The notes beneath the pieces are model-generated. The model worked only from the letters and a program-made list of their open reading frames with translations, was not told the origin of the DNA and ran no database searches. DNA of 64,000 nt from Tolypothrix sp. NIES-4075 (GTDB taxonomy: Bacteria; Cyanobacteriota; Cyanobacteriia; Cyanobacteriales; Nostocaceae): positions 502,066-566,065 of the forward strand of contig NZ_BDUC01000006.1 of NCBI RefSeq assembly GCF_002218085.1. The letters run 5' to 3'. Position numbers and translations under genes: made by a program. Of the stretch, positions 35,842 through 45,516 are shown one piece after another. Position 1 is the first letter of the stretch; every line of letters starts with the position of its first letter.

Positions 35842-36456
35842 ATGCTAAACCTGACTTATACCTACGCTCTAAAGCTAACGCAGCAACAATCCCAAACCTA
35901 TGAGGCATGGCTAGAAACCTCTCGTAGAGTCTGGAATTTTGCATTAGCTCAAAGAAAGGATTGGTATAACTCCAGGTCGTGCAGAATAGATGCTCGCAGC
36001 TTAAAGGGTGAGTACATCATCCCCGCAGACGCACCCCGACCAACATTCGCATCCGAATGCAAAGCTTTGACTCAAGCCCGGAAAACTAATTCAGACCTGA
36101 ATGCTGCACATTCACAGATGTTGCAACAGGTGTTGAGGAGACTAGAGAAAGCTTTTGTTGGGATGTGGGAATCAGGACGTGGTTTTCCTCGGTTCAAGAA
36201 ACAAGGAAGAATGCGTTCGCTGTTGTTTCCCCAACTAGGGGTTGATCCAATTAAAGGCAACCAAGTTAAGCTTGCGGGTGTTGGCTGGGTTCGGATACGC
36301 CTGTCTCGCCCACTTCCTGATGGGTTTGTTGCTAAACAAGCTCAAGTGGTGAAGAGGGCATCAGGGTGGTATGTCATGCTCACACTGCAAGCTGATGTTG
36401 ATGTTCCAGATGTCACGCCGCACGCTCAACCAGTCGGTATTGACTGTATAGTTTGA
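35842..36456 (+). pseudogene. Truncated TnpB (IS200/IS605 OrfB) N-terminal half
   Basis: The 204 residues match the N-terminal part of TnpB RNA-guided nucleases. These include WNFALAQRKDWY, the helix-turn-helix region and FPRFKKQGRMRS, then VKRASGWYVMLTLQ. The frame stops at GIDCIV, directly after the GID that opens the RuvC I motif, so the catalytic RuvC glutamate and the zinc finger are missing. The kinase gene begins three bases after the stop. The element was cut here or inserted at this point, and the protein cannot cleave DNA. Confidence 0.85.
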
Positions 36457-36459
36457 GGT

Positions 36460-39400
36460 ATGCCAGCTCATACTCTCCAAAAAAGCTCTATGATTGCTCT
36501 ACCTGGTATTGCCATCCAAAACAAGATATATGAAAGTTCTAATTCTCTAGTTTATCGGGGCATCAGAGACGATGGAGTAGCGATCGTGGTAAAAATGCTA
36601 AAGCTTGATTATCCCTCTCCTCAAGAAATAACCCGCTACAGACAAGAATATAAAATTACCCGTTCCTTAAATCTGGAAAGAGTTGTCAAGGCATACAGCC
36701 AGCAGGACTATCAGCGCACTCTGGTGATTCTCTTAGAAGATTTTGGGGGAGAGTCCCTAGAGCAATGGATGCACAAGCGCCCAGATATCTTCTGCCCCAT
36801 GCCTCTATCCACTTTTCTTGGTCTTGCGATCGCCCTCACCGACATTCTGGGCAGAATCCATGCAGCCAATGTCATTCATAAGGACATCAACCCAGGCAAC
36901 ATTGTCCTTAATCTACATACTGGTGTTGTAAAAATCATTGACTTTGGGATTGCCACCCGCTTTAACCGCACGAATCCGACTTTCAAAAGCCACTATGCTT
37001 TAGAAGGAACTCTCCCCTACCTGTCTCCAGAACAAACCGGGAGAATGAATCGTTTGCTCGATTACCGCACTGATTTCTATTCGCTTGGTGTCACCTTTTA
37101 CGAACTGCTAACCGGACAACTGCCGTTTCCTACAACAGACATCCTGGAACTAGTCCATTGTCATATTGCTAAACAGCCACCTCCACCTCATGAATTGAAT
37201 GCAACAATTCCCAAAGCAGTTTCAAATATAATTATGAAACTGATGGCAAAAAATGCCGAGGATCGCTATCAAAGTGCTTGGGGAATCAAAGCAGATTTAG
37301 AAATTTGTGCCGAACAATTAACAAAAATTGGTAAAATTGATAATATTCAACTGGGTCTGCAAGACATTCGAGATCAATTTCAAATTCCTCAAAAACTCTA
37401 TGGAAGAGACAAAGAAGTTGCAATGTTAGTAGCGACTTTTGAGCGCGTTGCTGCTTCACCAAACCATGCAGAAAATATTTCAGAACAAGAACAAAATAGC
37501 AACTCAACATTCCCAGTCGAAATGGTATTGGTATCTGGCTATGCTGGAATTGGGAAATCAGCGTTAGTGCAAGAAATTTATAAACCAATCACCCAAAAGC
37601 GGGGCTATTTTATCTCTGGGAAGTTCGATCAATTTCAGCGTAATATTCCCTACAGTGCGATCGCAGATGCTCTGCAAAAATTAGTACAGCAACTACTCGG
37701 TGAGTCAGATGAGCAAGTGCAGCAATGGCGATCGCGTCTGCTTGCAGCTTTAAAAAACAACGCACAAATCATTATTGATGTCATCCCAGAAGTTGAGTTA
37801 ATTATTGGCAAGCAGCCACCTGCACCGGAGGTTGGCGCAACTGAAGCTCAAAATCGCTTCAATCGGATTTTTCAATCGTTTGTACGGGTGTTTTGTTCTC
37901 AGGAACATCCCCTAGTAATTTTTCTAGATGATTTGCAGTGGATAGATTCAGCAACACTAAAGTTAATCGAGTTGATGCTGCTAGATAAGCAAATTCAATC
38001 TCTATTTTTAATTGGAGCATATCGAGATAATGAAGTAAATTCAACGCATCCACTCGCATTAATGCTAGAAAGACTGCGAAAACAAGGAGTAGTTTTTCAA
38101 GAAATTATCCTGACACCCTTAACGCTGGAACCGTTGAGTCAGTTAATTGCCGAGACGCTACATCAAAATACTAATACTGTTCATTCTTTGGCTGAGTTAG
38201 TGCTGCGTAAAACTGAGGGTAATCCTTTCTTTGTCAATGAATTTTTGAGAATGCTGTATAGCGAAAATTTGTTGATCTTTGACCCCCCTCAATCCACCTC
38301 CCCCCTTACCAAGAGGGGACAGAGGGGGCTAGGGGGGTGGCAATGGAACATTGCTCGAATCCAAGCCCAAAATATTACCGATAATGTTGTGGAATTAATG
38401 CTGGTCAAGTTGAATAAACTACCAGAATCCACACAGAAAATTTTGCGTTTAGCGGCTTGTATTGGGGCTGAATTTAAGTTAGATGTTTTATCAATTGTTT
38501 GCGATCAATCACCTGAATTAGTTTTTTTAGATTTACTCGCAGCCATACAAAATGGATTAATTCAACCCCTATCTGAATTAGATGAAAACTTGTTAATTAA
38601 AGAGCATAAGTTTCTGCACGATCGCGTACAGCAAGCAGCTTATGCTTTAATTGATGACGCGCATAAACAAGTTGTTCATTTACAAATTGGGCGTAATCTC
38701 CTTGAAAAAACCTTGCCAGAGCAACTATCAGAACGAATATTTGAAATTGTCGATCATCTTAATCATGGAATTGAACTTGTTAACGAGCAATCCGAACGCA
38801 ATCAAATTGCGCGATTAAATTTAATCGCAGGTCAAAAAGCAAAAGCAGCGATCGCCTATAATGTCGCCAAAAAATATTTGGCTACAGGCAGAGCATGGCT
38901 AGCAGCTACCAGTTGGCAAACTAATTATGACCTGATATTAGAGCTATATATAGAAACTACAGAAGTAGCATATTTGTGTGGCGATTTTGAGCAGGTAGAA
39001 TATTGGGTGGCGATCGTTCTCCAAGAAGCGAAAACGGTTCTCGATACTGTAAAAGTTTACGAAGTCAAAATTCAAACATACATCGCACAGCACCAATCAT
39101 TGAAAGCGATCGATACGGCATTGCAAATATTGCCGCAACTGGGGATCGATTTTCCCGAACAGCCAAGTAAGTCAGATATTCAACTTGAGCTAGACACAAT
39201 TACATCACTTCTTGGCAATAAGTCGATTGAGAACTTAAGCCATTTACCAGCAATGACTCAGCCAGATAAGTTAGCAGCGATGCGAATTCTATCCAGCATC
39301 TCGATCGCTACCTATATTGCGGCTCCCGATCTGATGCCCCTCCTTGCATCTAAACAGGTAAAGTTGTCAATTGAGTATGGTAATGCGTTTACCTCTCCTT

Positions 39401-42400
39401 TTGCTTATGCTTTGTGTGGATTAATTCTTTGTGGAATAGTCGGAAACATCGAGTCTGGCTATCAGTTTGGACAGCTTGCTTTAAGGCAGTTGTCACAACC
39501 TAATACCCATTCCTTCAGAGCCAGAACATTGGTGTTTGTAAATGTCTTCATCATCCATCGCAAAGAACATACTAGAGAAATATTGCAGCCATTATTAGCA
39601 GCCTATCAAAGTGGACTAGAAACTGGAGATTTAGAGTTTGCTGCTTATTCTGCTTACACTTATTACCTGCAATTATTCGTCCTTGGCAAGGAACTTGTGG
39701 AGGTTGAACGGGAGATGATGACATACAATGAAGCAATCCGTCAACTCAAACAAAAAGTAGTACTCAACTGGGTTCAAATATTTCAGCAGTTGATCTTAAA
39801 TTTAAGGAGAAGCTCAGTTAATCTAACCTATCTAATTGGCGAAACTGACGATGAGGAGAATAGAGAGACACAATACAAAAAAGATGGATTTGCAATCTTT
39901 TCAGTGTATTTCAACAAACTTTTTCTCTGCTATTTATTTTCTGAATACGATCGGGCAGTTGAAAGCTCAACTAAAGCGGAAAGTTATTTGCCCCAACCAA
40001 GAGCCACACCCTCTGTTGCTTTGTACTACTTTTATGACTCTCTGGCAAGGCTGGCAGCATATCCTGGAAGCAGCGATCGAGCGCAGAAAGAAATCCTCAA
40101 AAAAGTTGCGTTTAACCAGGAGATAATGAAACACTGGGCAAATTATGCGCCGATGAATTATTTACATAAATATCATTTGGTGCAAGCAGAGATGACAAGA
40201 GTTTTGGATCGGTTGTTTGCAGCAGAGGAATTCTACGAACAAGCTATCCAGGGAGCAAGAGAAAATGGATATATCCAAGAAGAAGCGTTAGCTTATGAAT
40301 TGGCTGCAAAACATTATTTGACACGAGGTCGAGAAAAATTTGCCCAAACCTACATCAAAGAAGCTCATTACTGTTATGAACTTTGGGGAGCAACTGCCAA
40401 AGTCAGAGATTTAGAAACCCGATATCCGCAATTTTTTTCTCAGTCGTCAAACACGGCTTCTCAGACAATTCCCAAAGTTTCTAAAACTACTTCTAACAAC
40501 TCAGACATTCCTTTTGATTTAGCGGCGGTACTCAAAGCCTTACAAGCGATTTCGAGTGAAATTGAACTGGATCGGTTGCTCAGTTCTTTAATGAAAATCT
40601 TAATTGAAAATGCTGGCGCACAAACTGGATTTCTAATTTTGGAAAATTTAGGAGAATGGGTAATTGAGGCTGCTTGCGAACTCAATGATGGTGAAAATGT
40701 CTGTGCTACGCGAGTGCTGCAATCGATTTCAATAAAAAATCGTCTTCCCGAATCAATTATTAATTATGTACTTCGGACTCATGAATCTGTCATTTTAAAT
40801 GATGCCACTCGTGAAGGTAATTTTATCAATGAGCCATATATTCAACACAACCAAACTCAATCAATCTTCTGTTTGCCACTACTGAATCAAAGTAAGCTCG
40901 TGGGTGTATTGTATCTCGAAAATCAATTGGCAGCTGGAGCATTTACACCAGAGCGATCGCAAGTTTTGAACTTGTTATCGATACAGGCAGCGATCGCCAT
41001 TGAAAATGCCAAACTCTACTCAAAACTACGGAAGAGCGAAAGTCAGATGGCTCAATTCCTGGAAGCTGTACCAGTAGGAATTGGAGTCGTAGATACACTA
41101 GGTCGCCCTTGCTACGCCAATCAACAGGCAATTCAGCTATTGGGCAAAGGGATTATTCCTGGTGCAACACCAGAGCAACTTGCAGAAATTTATCAACTTT
41201 ATCTAGCCGGGACAGAGCAACCATATCCCATTGAGAAATTGCCAGTGATGCGGGCTTTGAGTGGCGATCGCACAAGAATTGACGATTTAGAAATTCGCCA
41301 AAACAATGCGATCGTTCCGGTTGAAGGTTGGGGGACACCCATTTTTGACGAACAGGGCAAGGTGATTTATGCGATCTCAGCTTTTCAAGACATCACCGAA
41401 CGCAAACAAGCAGAGCAATTGCTAGCAAATTATAATCGTACCTTAGAACAACAGGTAGCAGAACGAACAGCAGCTTTACAGAAAAGCGAGGCAGAACTGC
41501 GCGAGCGAGAACAGGAACTAAGATTGATTACCGACGCTCTCCCCGCTTGTATCTGTTATATAGACACAGATCGGTGCTATCGATTTGTCAACCGAACTTA
41601 TGAAGTCTGGTTTAGCCGTAGTAGAGATAAAATTCTGGGTAAGCAGGTTCGTGAAGTCATGAGCGAGGCAGCTTATGAAATTATTGAACCGTACATGAAT
41701 CGAGCGCTAGCAGGGGAGATTATAACCTATGAGGCAGAAGTCTCTTTCCCGTTGGGCAAAAAGTATCTTGCTGTCACCTCTATCCCCGATTTTGATCTCA
41801 ATGCTCAGGTGAGAGGATATTATGGTCTGATTACAGATATTAGCGAACAGCGAAACGCTGCACTGCTTGAACGCAAACGCGCCGAAGAAGCATCAATTTT
41901 AGAAGAACGCAACCGTATGGCACGAGAAATACATGATACACTAGCGCAAGCTTTTACTAGTATCATTGTTCACCTAGATGCCGCCTCCCAGCGCCTCAAG
42001 CTCGATCCAGATGCCGCCCAGTCACACCTGAAAACAGGGCGCGTTTTGGCGCGTTCTGGGCTTGCCGATGCTCGTCGCTCGGTAGAAGCACTCCGTCCGC
42101 AGATATTAGAAGAAGGGGATTTGTATAGTGCCCTGCAACGATTCATGACTCAGATATTTTACCTGACATCTGTACAGGTAGTTTGTACCACGATCGGCGA
42201 ACCATATCCTTTACCGAATGAAGTTGAAGTGAATCTGCTTCGCATCGGGCAAGAGGCGTTAACCAATGCTTTTAAGTATGCAAATGCGAGGGAAATCTAC
42301 GTTGAGTTGCGGTATGAGCCATCACACTTCGTCTTGCAGATCGCAGACAATGGACAAGGGTTTGAAAGCAGCAGTCTGTCTATTAGTCGGGGCTTTGGGT

Positions 42401-42504
42401 TACTCGGAATGACCGAACGCGCTCAACGCATTGGAGCAGAATTGACGATTGTGAGTCACCTTGGACAAGGTACAGAAATTGTAGTGAGAGTACAAACACC
42501 ATGA
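36460..42504 (+). CDS. Tandem Ser/Thr kinase - AAA ATPase - GAF - PAS - histidine kinase
   Basis: The product has 2014 residues. An N-terminal Hanks-type kinase contains HKDINPGNI (about 140, HKD instead of HRD) and DFG (about 161). An NTPase domain follows with GYAGIGKSALV (about 360) and LVIFLDDLQWID (about 484). A long helical repeat region leads to GAF (about 1350-1520) and two PAS domains (about 1530-1650 and 1685-1800). The HisKA_3 helix has H1825 in AREIHDTLAQAF and the ATPase domain (about 1920-2012) has DNGQGFE. This is the cyanobacterial STHK class linking phosphorelay types. The start at 36460 has GAGG touching it; 36490 is an alternative. It overlaps the response regulator by four bases. 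Confidence 0.9.
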   Translation: MPAHTLQKSSMIALPGIAIQNKIYESSNSLVYRGIRDDGVAIVVKMLKLDYPSPQEITRYRQEYKITRSLNLERVVKAYSQQDYQRTLVILLEDFGGESLEQWMHKRPDIFCPMPLSTFLGLAIALTDILGRIHAANVIHKDINPGNIVLNLHTGVVKIIDFGIATRFNRTNPTFKSHYALEGTLPYLSPEQTGRMNRLLDYRTDFYSLGVTFYELLTGQLPFPTTDILELVHCHIAKQPPPPHELNATIPKAVSNIIMKLMAKNAEDRYQSAWGIKADLEICAEQLTKIGKIDNIQLGLQDIRDQFQIPQKLYGRDKEVAMLVATFERVAASPNHAENISEQEQNSNSTFPVEMVLVSGYAGIGKSALVQEIYKPITQKRGYFISGKFDQFQRNIPYSAIADALQKLVQQLLGESDEQVQQWRSRLLAALKNNAQIIIDVIPEVELIIGKQPPAPEVGATEAQNRFNRIFQSFVRVFCSQEHPLVIFLDDLQWIDSATLKLIELMLLDKQIQSLFLIGAYRDNEVNSTHPLALMLERLRKQGVVFQEIILTPLTLEPLSQLIAETLHQNTNTVHSLAELVLRKTEGNPFFVNEFLRMLYSENLLIFDPPQSTSPLTKRGQRGLGGWQWNIARIQAQNITDNVVELMLVKLNKLPESTQKILRLAACIGAEFKLDVLSIVCDQSPELVFLDLLAAIQNGLIQPLSELDENLLIKEHKFLHDRVQQAAYALIDDAHKQVVHLQIGRNLLEKTLPEQLSERIFEIVDHLNHGIELVNEQSERNQIARLNLIAGQKAKAAIAYNVAKKYLATGRAWLAATSWQTNYDLILELYIETTEVAYLCGDFEQVEYWVAIVLQEAKTVLDTVKVYEVKIQTYIAQHQSLKAIDTALQILPQLGIDFPEQPSKSDIQLELDTITSLLGNKSIENLSHLPAMTQPDKLAAMRILSSISIATYIAAPDLMPLLASKQVKLSIEYGNAFTSPFAYALCGLILCGIVGNIESGYQFGQLALRQLSQPNTHSFRARTLVFVNVFIIHRKEHTREILQPLLAAYQSGLETGDLEFAAYSAYTYYLQLFVLGKELVEVEREMMTYNEAIRQLKQKVVLNWVQIFQQLILNLRRSSVNLTYLIGETDDEENRETQYKKDGFAIFSVYFNKLFLCYLFSEYDRAVESSTKAESYLPQPRATPSVALYYFYDSLARLAAYPGSSDRAQKEILKKVAFNQEIMKHWANYAPMNYLHKYHLVQAEMTRVLDRLFAAEEFYEQAIQGARENGYIQEEALAYELAAKHYLTRGREKFAQTYIKEAHYCYELWGATAKVRDLETRYPQFFSQSSNTASQTIPKVSKTTSNNSDIPFDLAAVLKALQAISSEIELDRLLSSLMKILIENAGAQTGFLILENLGEWVIEAACELNDGENVCATRVLQSISIKNRLPESIINYVLRTHESVILNDATREGNFINEPYIQHNQTQSIFCLPLLNQSKLVGVLYLENQLAAGAFTPERSQVLNLLSIQAAIAIENAKLYSKLRKSESQMAQFLEAVPVGIGVVDTLGRPCYANQQAIQLLGKGIIPGATPEQLAEIYQLYLAGTEQPYPIEKLPVMRALSGDRTRIDDLEIRQNNAIVPVEGWGTPIFDEQGKVIYAISAFQDITERKQAEQLLANYNRTLEQQVAERTAALQKSEAELREREQELRLITDALPACICYIDTDRCYRFVNRTYEVWFSRSRDKILGKQVREVMSEAAYEIIEPYMNRALAGEIITYEAEVSFPLGKKYLAVTSIPDFDLNAQVRGYYGLITDISEQRNAALLERKRAEEASILEERNRMAREIHDTLAQAFTSIIVHLDAASQRLKLDPDAAQSHLKTGRVLARSGLADARRSVEALRPQILEEGDLYSALQRFMTQIFYLTSVQVVCTTIGEPYPLPNEVEVNLLRIGQEALTNAFKYANAREIYVELRYEPSHFVLQIADNGQGFESSSLSISRGFGLLGMTERAQRIGAELTIVSHLGQGTEIVVRVQTP
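38282..38338 (+). repeat. Palindromic C/G-rich repeat inserted in-frame in the hybrid kinase
   Basis: ACCCCCCT (38282-38289) pairs with AGGGGGGT (38331-38338), and a second CCCCCCTT...AGAGGGG fold lies inside. The segment encodes PPQSTSPLTKRGQRGLGG, a low-complexity insert between AAA-domain and helical regions. Similar P-L-T-K-x-G-rich inserts occur in many unrelated cyanobacterial proteins, consistent with a mobile REP-like unit that keeps the frame. Confidence 0.7.
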
Positions 42505-43151
42505 CGCACCGCTTAACCGCGACACCTGACTCCTCTGCAATCCGCATCTTGATTGGCGACGATCATCCATTTATGCGAGAGGGTCTAACAGCCGTACTCG
42601 ATTATAAACCGGATATGACCGTAGTTGGGCAAGCCTGCAACGGTTACGAAGCAGTAGAATTGTTCCGCCAACATCAACCCGATGTTACATTGATGGATTT
42701 GCGGATGCCTGAATTGAGTGGCGTTGACGCGATCGCTACCATCTGTGCTGAGTTTGCCCACGCTCGGATTATTGTCTTAACAACCTACGACGGTGACGAA
42801 GACATCTATCGGGGACTGCGAGCCGGCGCAAAAGGCTATGTCTTAAAAGATGCAGAACCAGAGGAACTACTGACAGCAATTCGGGCAGTTCATAACGGTC
42901 AGCAGTACATCCCCCCTGCCGTGGGAGCAAAACTGGTAGAGCGGATGCGGAGTCCAGAACTAAGCGATCGCGAGTTGGAAGTGCTGCGCTTGATGGCAAC
43001 GGGTAAGAGTAATTTAGAGATTAGCATTGCCTTGGCGATCGCTGAGGGAACGGTTAAATTTCATGTGAAAAATATTTTGAGTAAATTGGCAGTGAGCGAT
43101 CGGACTCAAGCGATGATTGTTGCACTCAAGCGCGGTATTATTACACTTTAA
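42501..43151 (+). CDS. NarL/LuxR-type response regulator
   Basis: The product has 216 residues. The receiver domain has the acidic pair D20-D21, the phospho-acceptor D66 in LMDLRMP and the conserved Lys in YVLKDAEPEE. A LuxR-type helix-turn-helix (LSDRELEVLRLMATGKSN, about 154-171, then EGTVKFHVKNIL) binds DNA. ATGA overlap with the kinase gene ties the two, so it is the likely partner of that histidine kinase. Confidence 0.93.
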   Translation: MTHRLTATPDSSAIRILIGDDHPFMREGLTAVLDYKPDMTVVGQACNGYEAVELFRQHQPDVTLMDLRMPELSGVDAIATICAEFAHARIIVLTTYDGDEDIYRGLRAGAKGYVLKDAEPEELLTAIRAVHNGQQYIPPAVGAKLVERMRSPELSDRELEVLRLMATGKSNLEISIALAIAEGTVKFHVKNILSKLAVSDRTQAMIVALKRGIITL

Positions 43152-43165
43152 GAATTGAACTGCCC

Positions 43166-43828
43166 ATGCCAATCTTGACGGTAGAAACCCTATGCTCTGA
43201 AGCTGCAATCTTTTCGGCAGCCGAGTCCCAGCATCCAGAACCCATTCTTTACGGTGTCACAGACGGTAAAGCTGTTGGAACGTATTTAGAGCAGAAGTTT
43301 AGACTTTATCTAAAAGGAAAATATGAGTTTTTGGAAGGTAATTCAGCAAGTGGAATCGACTTTCCTGGTTTGCTTGTTGACGTAAAAGTAACCAGCATTA
43401 GACAACCTCAGTCGTCATGTCCCTTTAAATCTGCACGACAAAAGATTTTTGGTCTTGGATATTCGCTGATTATTTTTGTTTACGACAAGGCAGACAACAG
43501 TACAAGCCGAACAGCAACTTTAAGTATTCTACACACGATTTATGTAGCTGCTGAAAGAACAGCAGATTTCCAGATGACTCGCGGAGTTCGTAATATTTTG
43601 GATAATGAAGGCAATAAAGATGATTTGATTGCATTTATGCTGGATCGAAACCTGCCTGTTGATGAGATTGAAGCAGCAAACATTGCGGATGAAATATTTG
43701 CGAATCCTCCAATCCAAGGATTTTTAACAATTTCCAATGCTTTGCAATGGCGGCTTCAATATGGAAGAGTCATTGAGCGTGCTGGGCAAGAAGCCGGTGT
43801 AGTTGCTGTTTATAGGGCAATCTTATGA
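43166..43828 (+). CDS. Type II-like restriction endonuclease (PD-(D/E)XK)
   Basis: The product has 220 residues. E42 in TYLEQKFRLYLK, D65 in GIDFPG and D72-V-K74 in LVDVKVTS are arranged like the PD-(D/E)XK nuclease core. The next gene, a DNA methyltransferase, overlaps its stop by four bases (ATGA), the layout of a type II restriction-modification pair. It starts 15 bases after the response regulator, so it may share its transcript. The recognition sequence cannot be read from the protein. Confidence 0.75.
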   Translation: MPILTVETLCSEAAIFSAAESQHPEPILYGVTDGKAVGTYLEQKFRLYLKGKYEFLEGNSASGIDFPGLLVDVKVTSIRQPQSSCPFKSARQKIFGLGYSLIIFVYDKADNSTSRTATLSILHTIYVAAERTADFQMTRGVRNILDNEGNKDDLIAFMLDRNLPVDEIEAANIADEIFANPPIQGFLTISNALQWRLQYGRVIERAGQEAGVVAVYRAIL

Positions 43829-45276
43829 TTCAGATTCCTGCAAAGCTGAAAGCGGAGTATGGAGACTTTCAAACTCCATCAGAGTTAGCTGAAAAAATTT
43901 GCCATAAACTACTAGAGCTTGATGTAATTCCTGATGTGATTGTTGAGCCAACCTGTGGTATTGGCAACTTTATTCAAGCTGCCGCAAATTCGTTTCCATC
44001 GGCAAGTAAAATCATTGGATTGGAAATAAATCAAGACTATATACAAGAGATTAGCAAAAACAATCAGCTTTTAAACGATCAAAGAATCCAAGTTAAGCAA
44101 GGAAATTTTTTTGAGTTTGATTGGTCATCATTAAGTGATGAGTTTAATGGAAAAATCTTGATACTAGGAAACTTCCCTTGGGTTACTAACTCTCAACAAG
44201 GTTTAATAGGTGGCGAAAATTTACCCAAAAAAAACAATTTTCAGAATCATAAAGGTTTAGAGGCAATCACAGGCAAGAGCAATTTTGATATTTCTGAGTG
44301 GATGTTAATTCATTCAATTCAGTGGTTGCAAAAGCATGAAGCTTATCTGGCAATGTTATGCAAAACTTCTGTTTCAAGAAAATTATTGAATTACATTTAT
44401 TCCCAAAGTTTAAATCTTGCTTATTGTGCAACTTACAAAATAGATGCAAAAAAATATTTTAATGCAACTGTTGATGCTTGTCTTCTATTTTGCCAATTTG
44501 ACTTAAATTCGCAAAACTATTTTTGTGATGTGTTTAATAATCTTAACTCCAATAATTATTACCGAATAGGTTATCGTAACAACACTCAAATTAGAGATGT
44601 AATATCTTTCGATAAGCTACAAGATTTACATAATCCGAAGATAAGCTTAAAATGGCGATCTGGCATTAAGCATGATTCTTCTGTTGTCATGGAACTTTCT
44701 AAAGTTAATGATATTTTTACCAATGGACTAGGAGAAGTTGTCGATATTGAGGAGACTTATCTGTTTCCTTTGGCTAAGGGTTCTGATGTCGCTCAGAATC
44801 GGACAAAAAGGCTTAATCGATATGTTTTAGTTACTCAAACATATATTGGTGAAACAACAGAGTATATCAGAGACTTAGCTCCTAAAACTTGGGAGTATTT
44901 AGAGAATCATTCAGAATATTTAGATAATAGAAAAAGCAAAATTTATAAAAACAGTTTCCGTTTTTCTATATTTGGAGTTGGCTCATACACATTCGCTCCC
45001 TGGAAAATTGCAATTTCTGGACTTTATAAAAAACTAGATTTTAGGCTGGTTGGAAAAATGGATGGTAAAGCTATTGTCTTTGATGATACTGTCTATTTCC
45101 TAAGTTTTGATGACGAACAAGTTGCTAGCCAAATATTTGCACTTTTGACTTCTACACCAGCAATAGAGTTCTACTCTTCTCTAATTTTTTGGGATGAAAA
45201 GCGTCCAATTAAGTCTAGTATCTTGAACACCTTAAATTTATCTGCTTTAGCAAAAAGACTATCGATAGATTTGTAA
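43825..45276 (+). CDS. DNA methyltransferase of the restriction-modification pair
   Basis: The product has 483 residues. PTCGIGNFI (42-50) is the SAM-binding motif I, and ILGNFPWV (113-120) is a variant of motif IV (NPPW/NPPY) of amino-methyltransferases, with Phe in place of the first Pro. The C-terminal half lacks recognisable motifs and may be the target recognition domain. The ATG lies in the nuclease stop codon. It protects host DNA from the paired nuclease. Composition is AT-rich relative to the kinase genes before it. Confidence 0.82.
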   Translation: MIQIPAKLKAEYGDFQTPSELAEKICHKLLELDVIPDVIVEPTCGIGNFIQAAANSFPSASKIIGLEINQDYIQEISKNNQLLNDQRIQVKQGNFFEFDWSSLSDEFNGKILILGNFPWVTNSQQGLIGGENLPKKNNFQNHKGLEAITGKSNFDISEWMLIHSIQWLQKHEAYLAMLCKTSVSRKLLNYIYSQSLNLAYCATYKIDAKKYFNATVDACLLFCQFDLNSQNYFCDVFNNLNSNNYYRIGYRNNTQIRDVISFDKLQDLHNPKISLKWRSGIKHDSSVVMELSKVNDIFTNGLGEVVDIEETYLFPLAKGSDVAQNRTKRLNRYVLVTQTYIGETTEYIRDLAPKTWEYLENHSEYLDNRKSKIYKNSFRFSIFGVGSYTFAPWKIAISGLYKKLDFRLVGKMDGKAIVFDDTVYFLSFDDEQVASQIFALLTSTPAIEFYSSLIFWDEKRPIKSSILNTLNLSALAKRLSIDL

Positions 45277-45310
45277 TGATTTGTAATAATAAAAATTATT
45301 ACAAATCATT
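45275..45310. terminator. AT-rich perfect hairpin at the end of the methyltransferase gene
   Basis: AATGATTTGTAATAAT (45275-45290) and its exact complement (45295-45310) enclose AAAA. The stem starts inside the stop codon. There is no following T-run, so termination is possible but not certain; it could also protect the 3' end or be an insertion scar. Confidence 0.5.
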
Positions 45311-45516
45311 GACCGCACTTTCCTGCAATTTTCTCAGATACCTGCTCTTGAGGATAGGTTATTTCTAGCCTTAAGAGTAAGTTATTTGCTATCCCTATTG
45401 CTAGTGTAAAAACTTCTCGCAGGGGATGTGACAAAGTAGGAGCAATTTACATATTCTCAGAATCAATAAACGATATTCAACTTCTTACTGTTCTTTCCAG
45501 CATTTTCATCACCAAG

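Noticed and set aside
35842..36456. Functional TnpB nuclease
   Set aside because: The frame stops before RuvC II and III and before the zinc finger.
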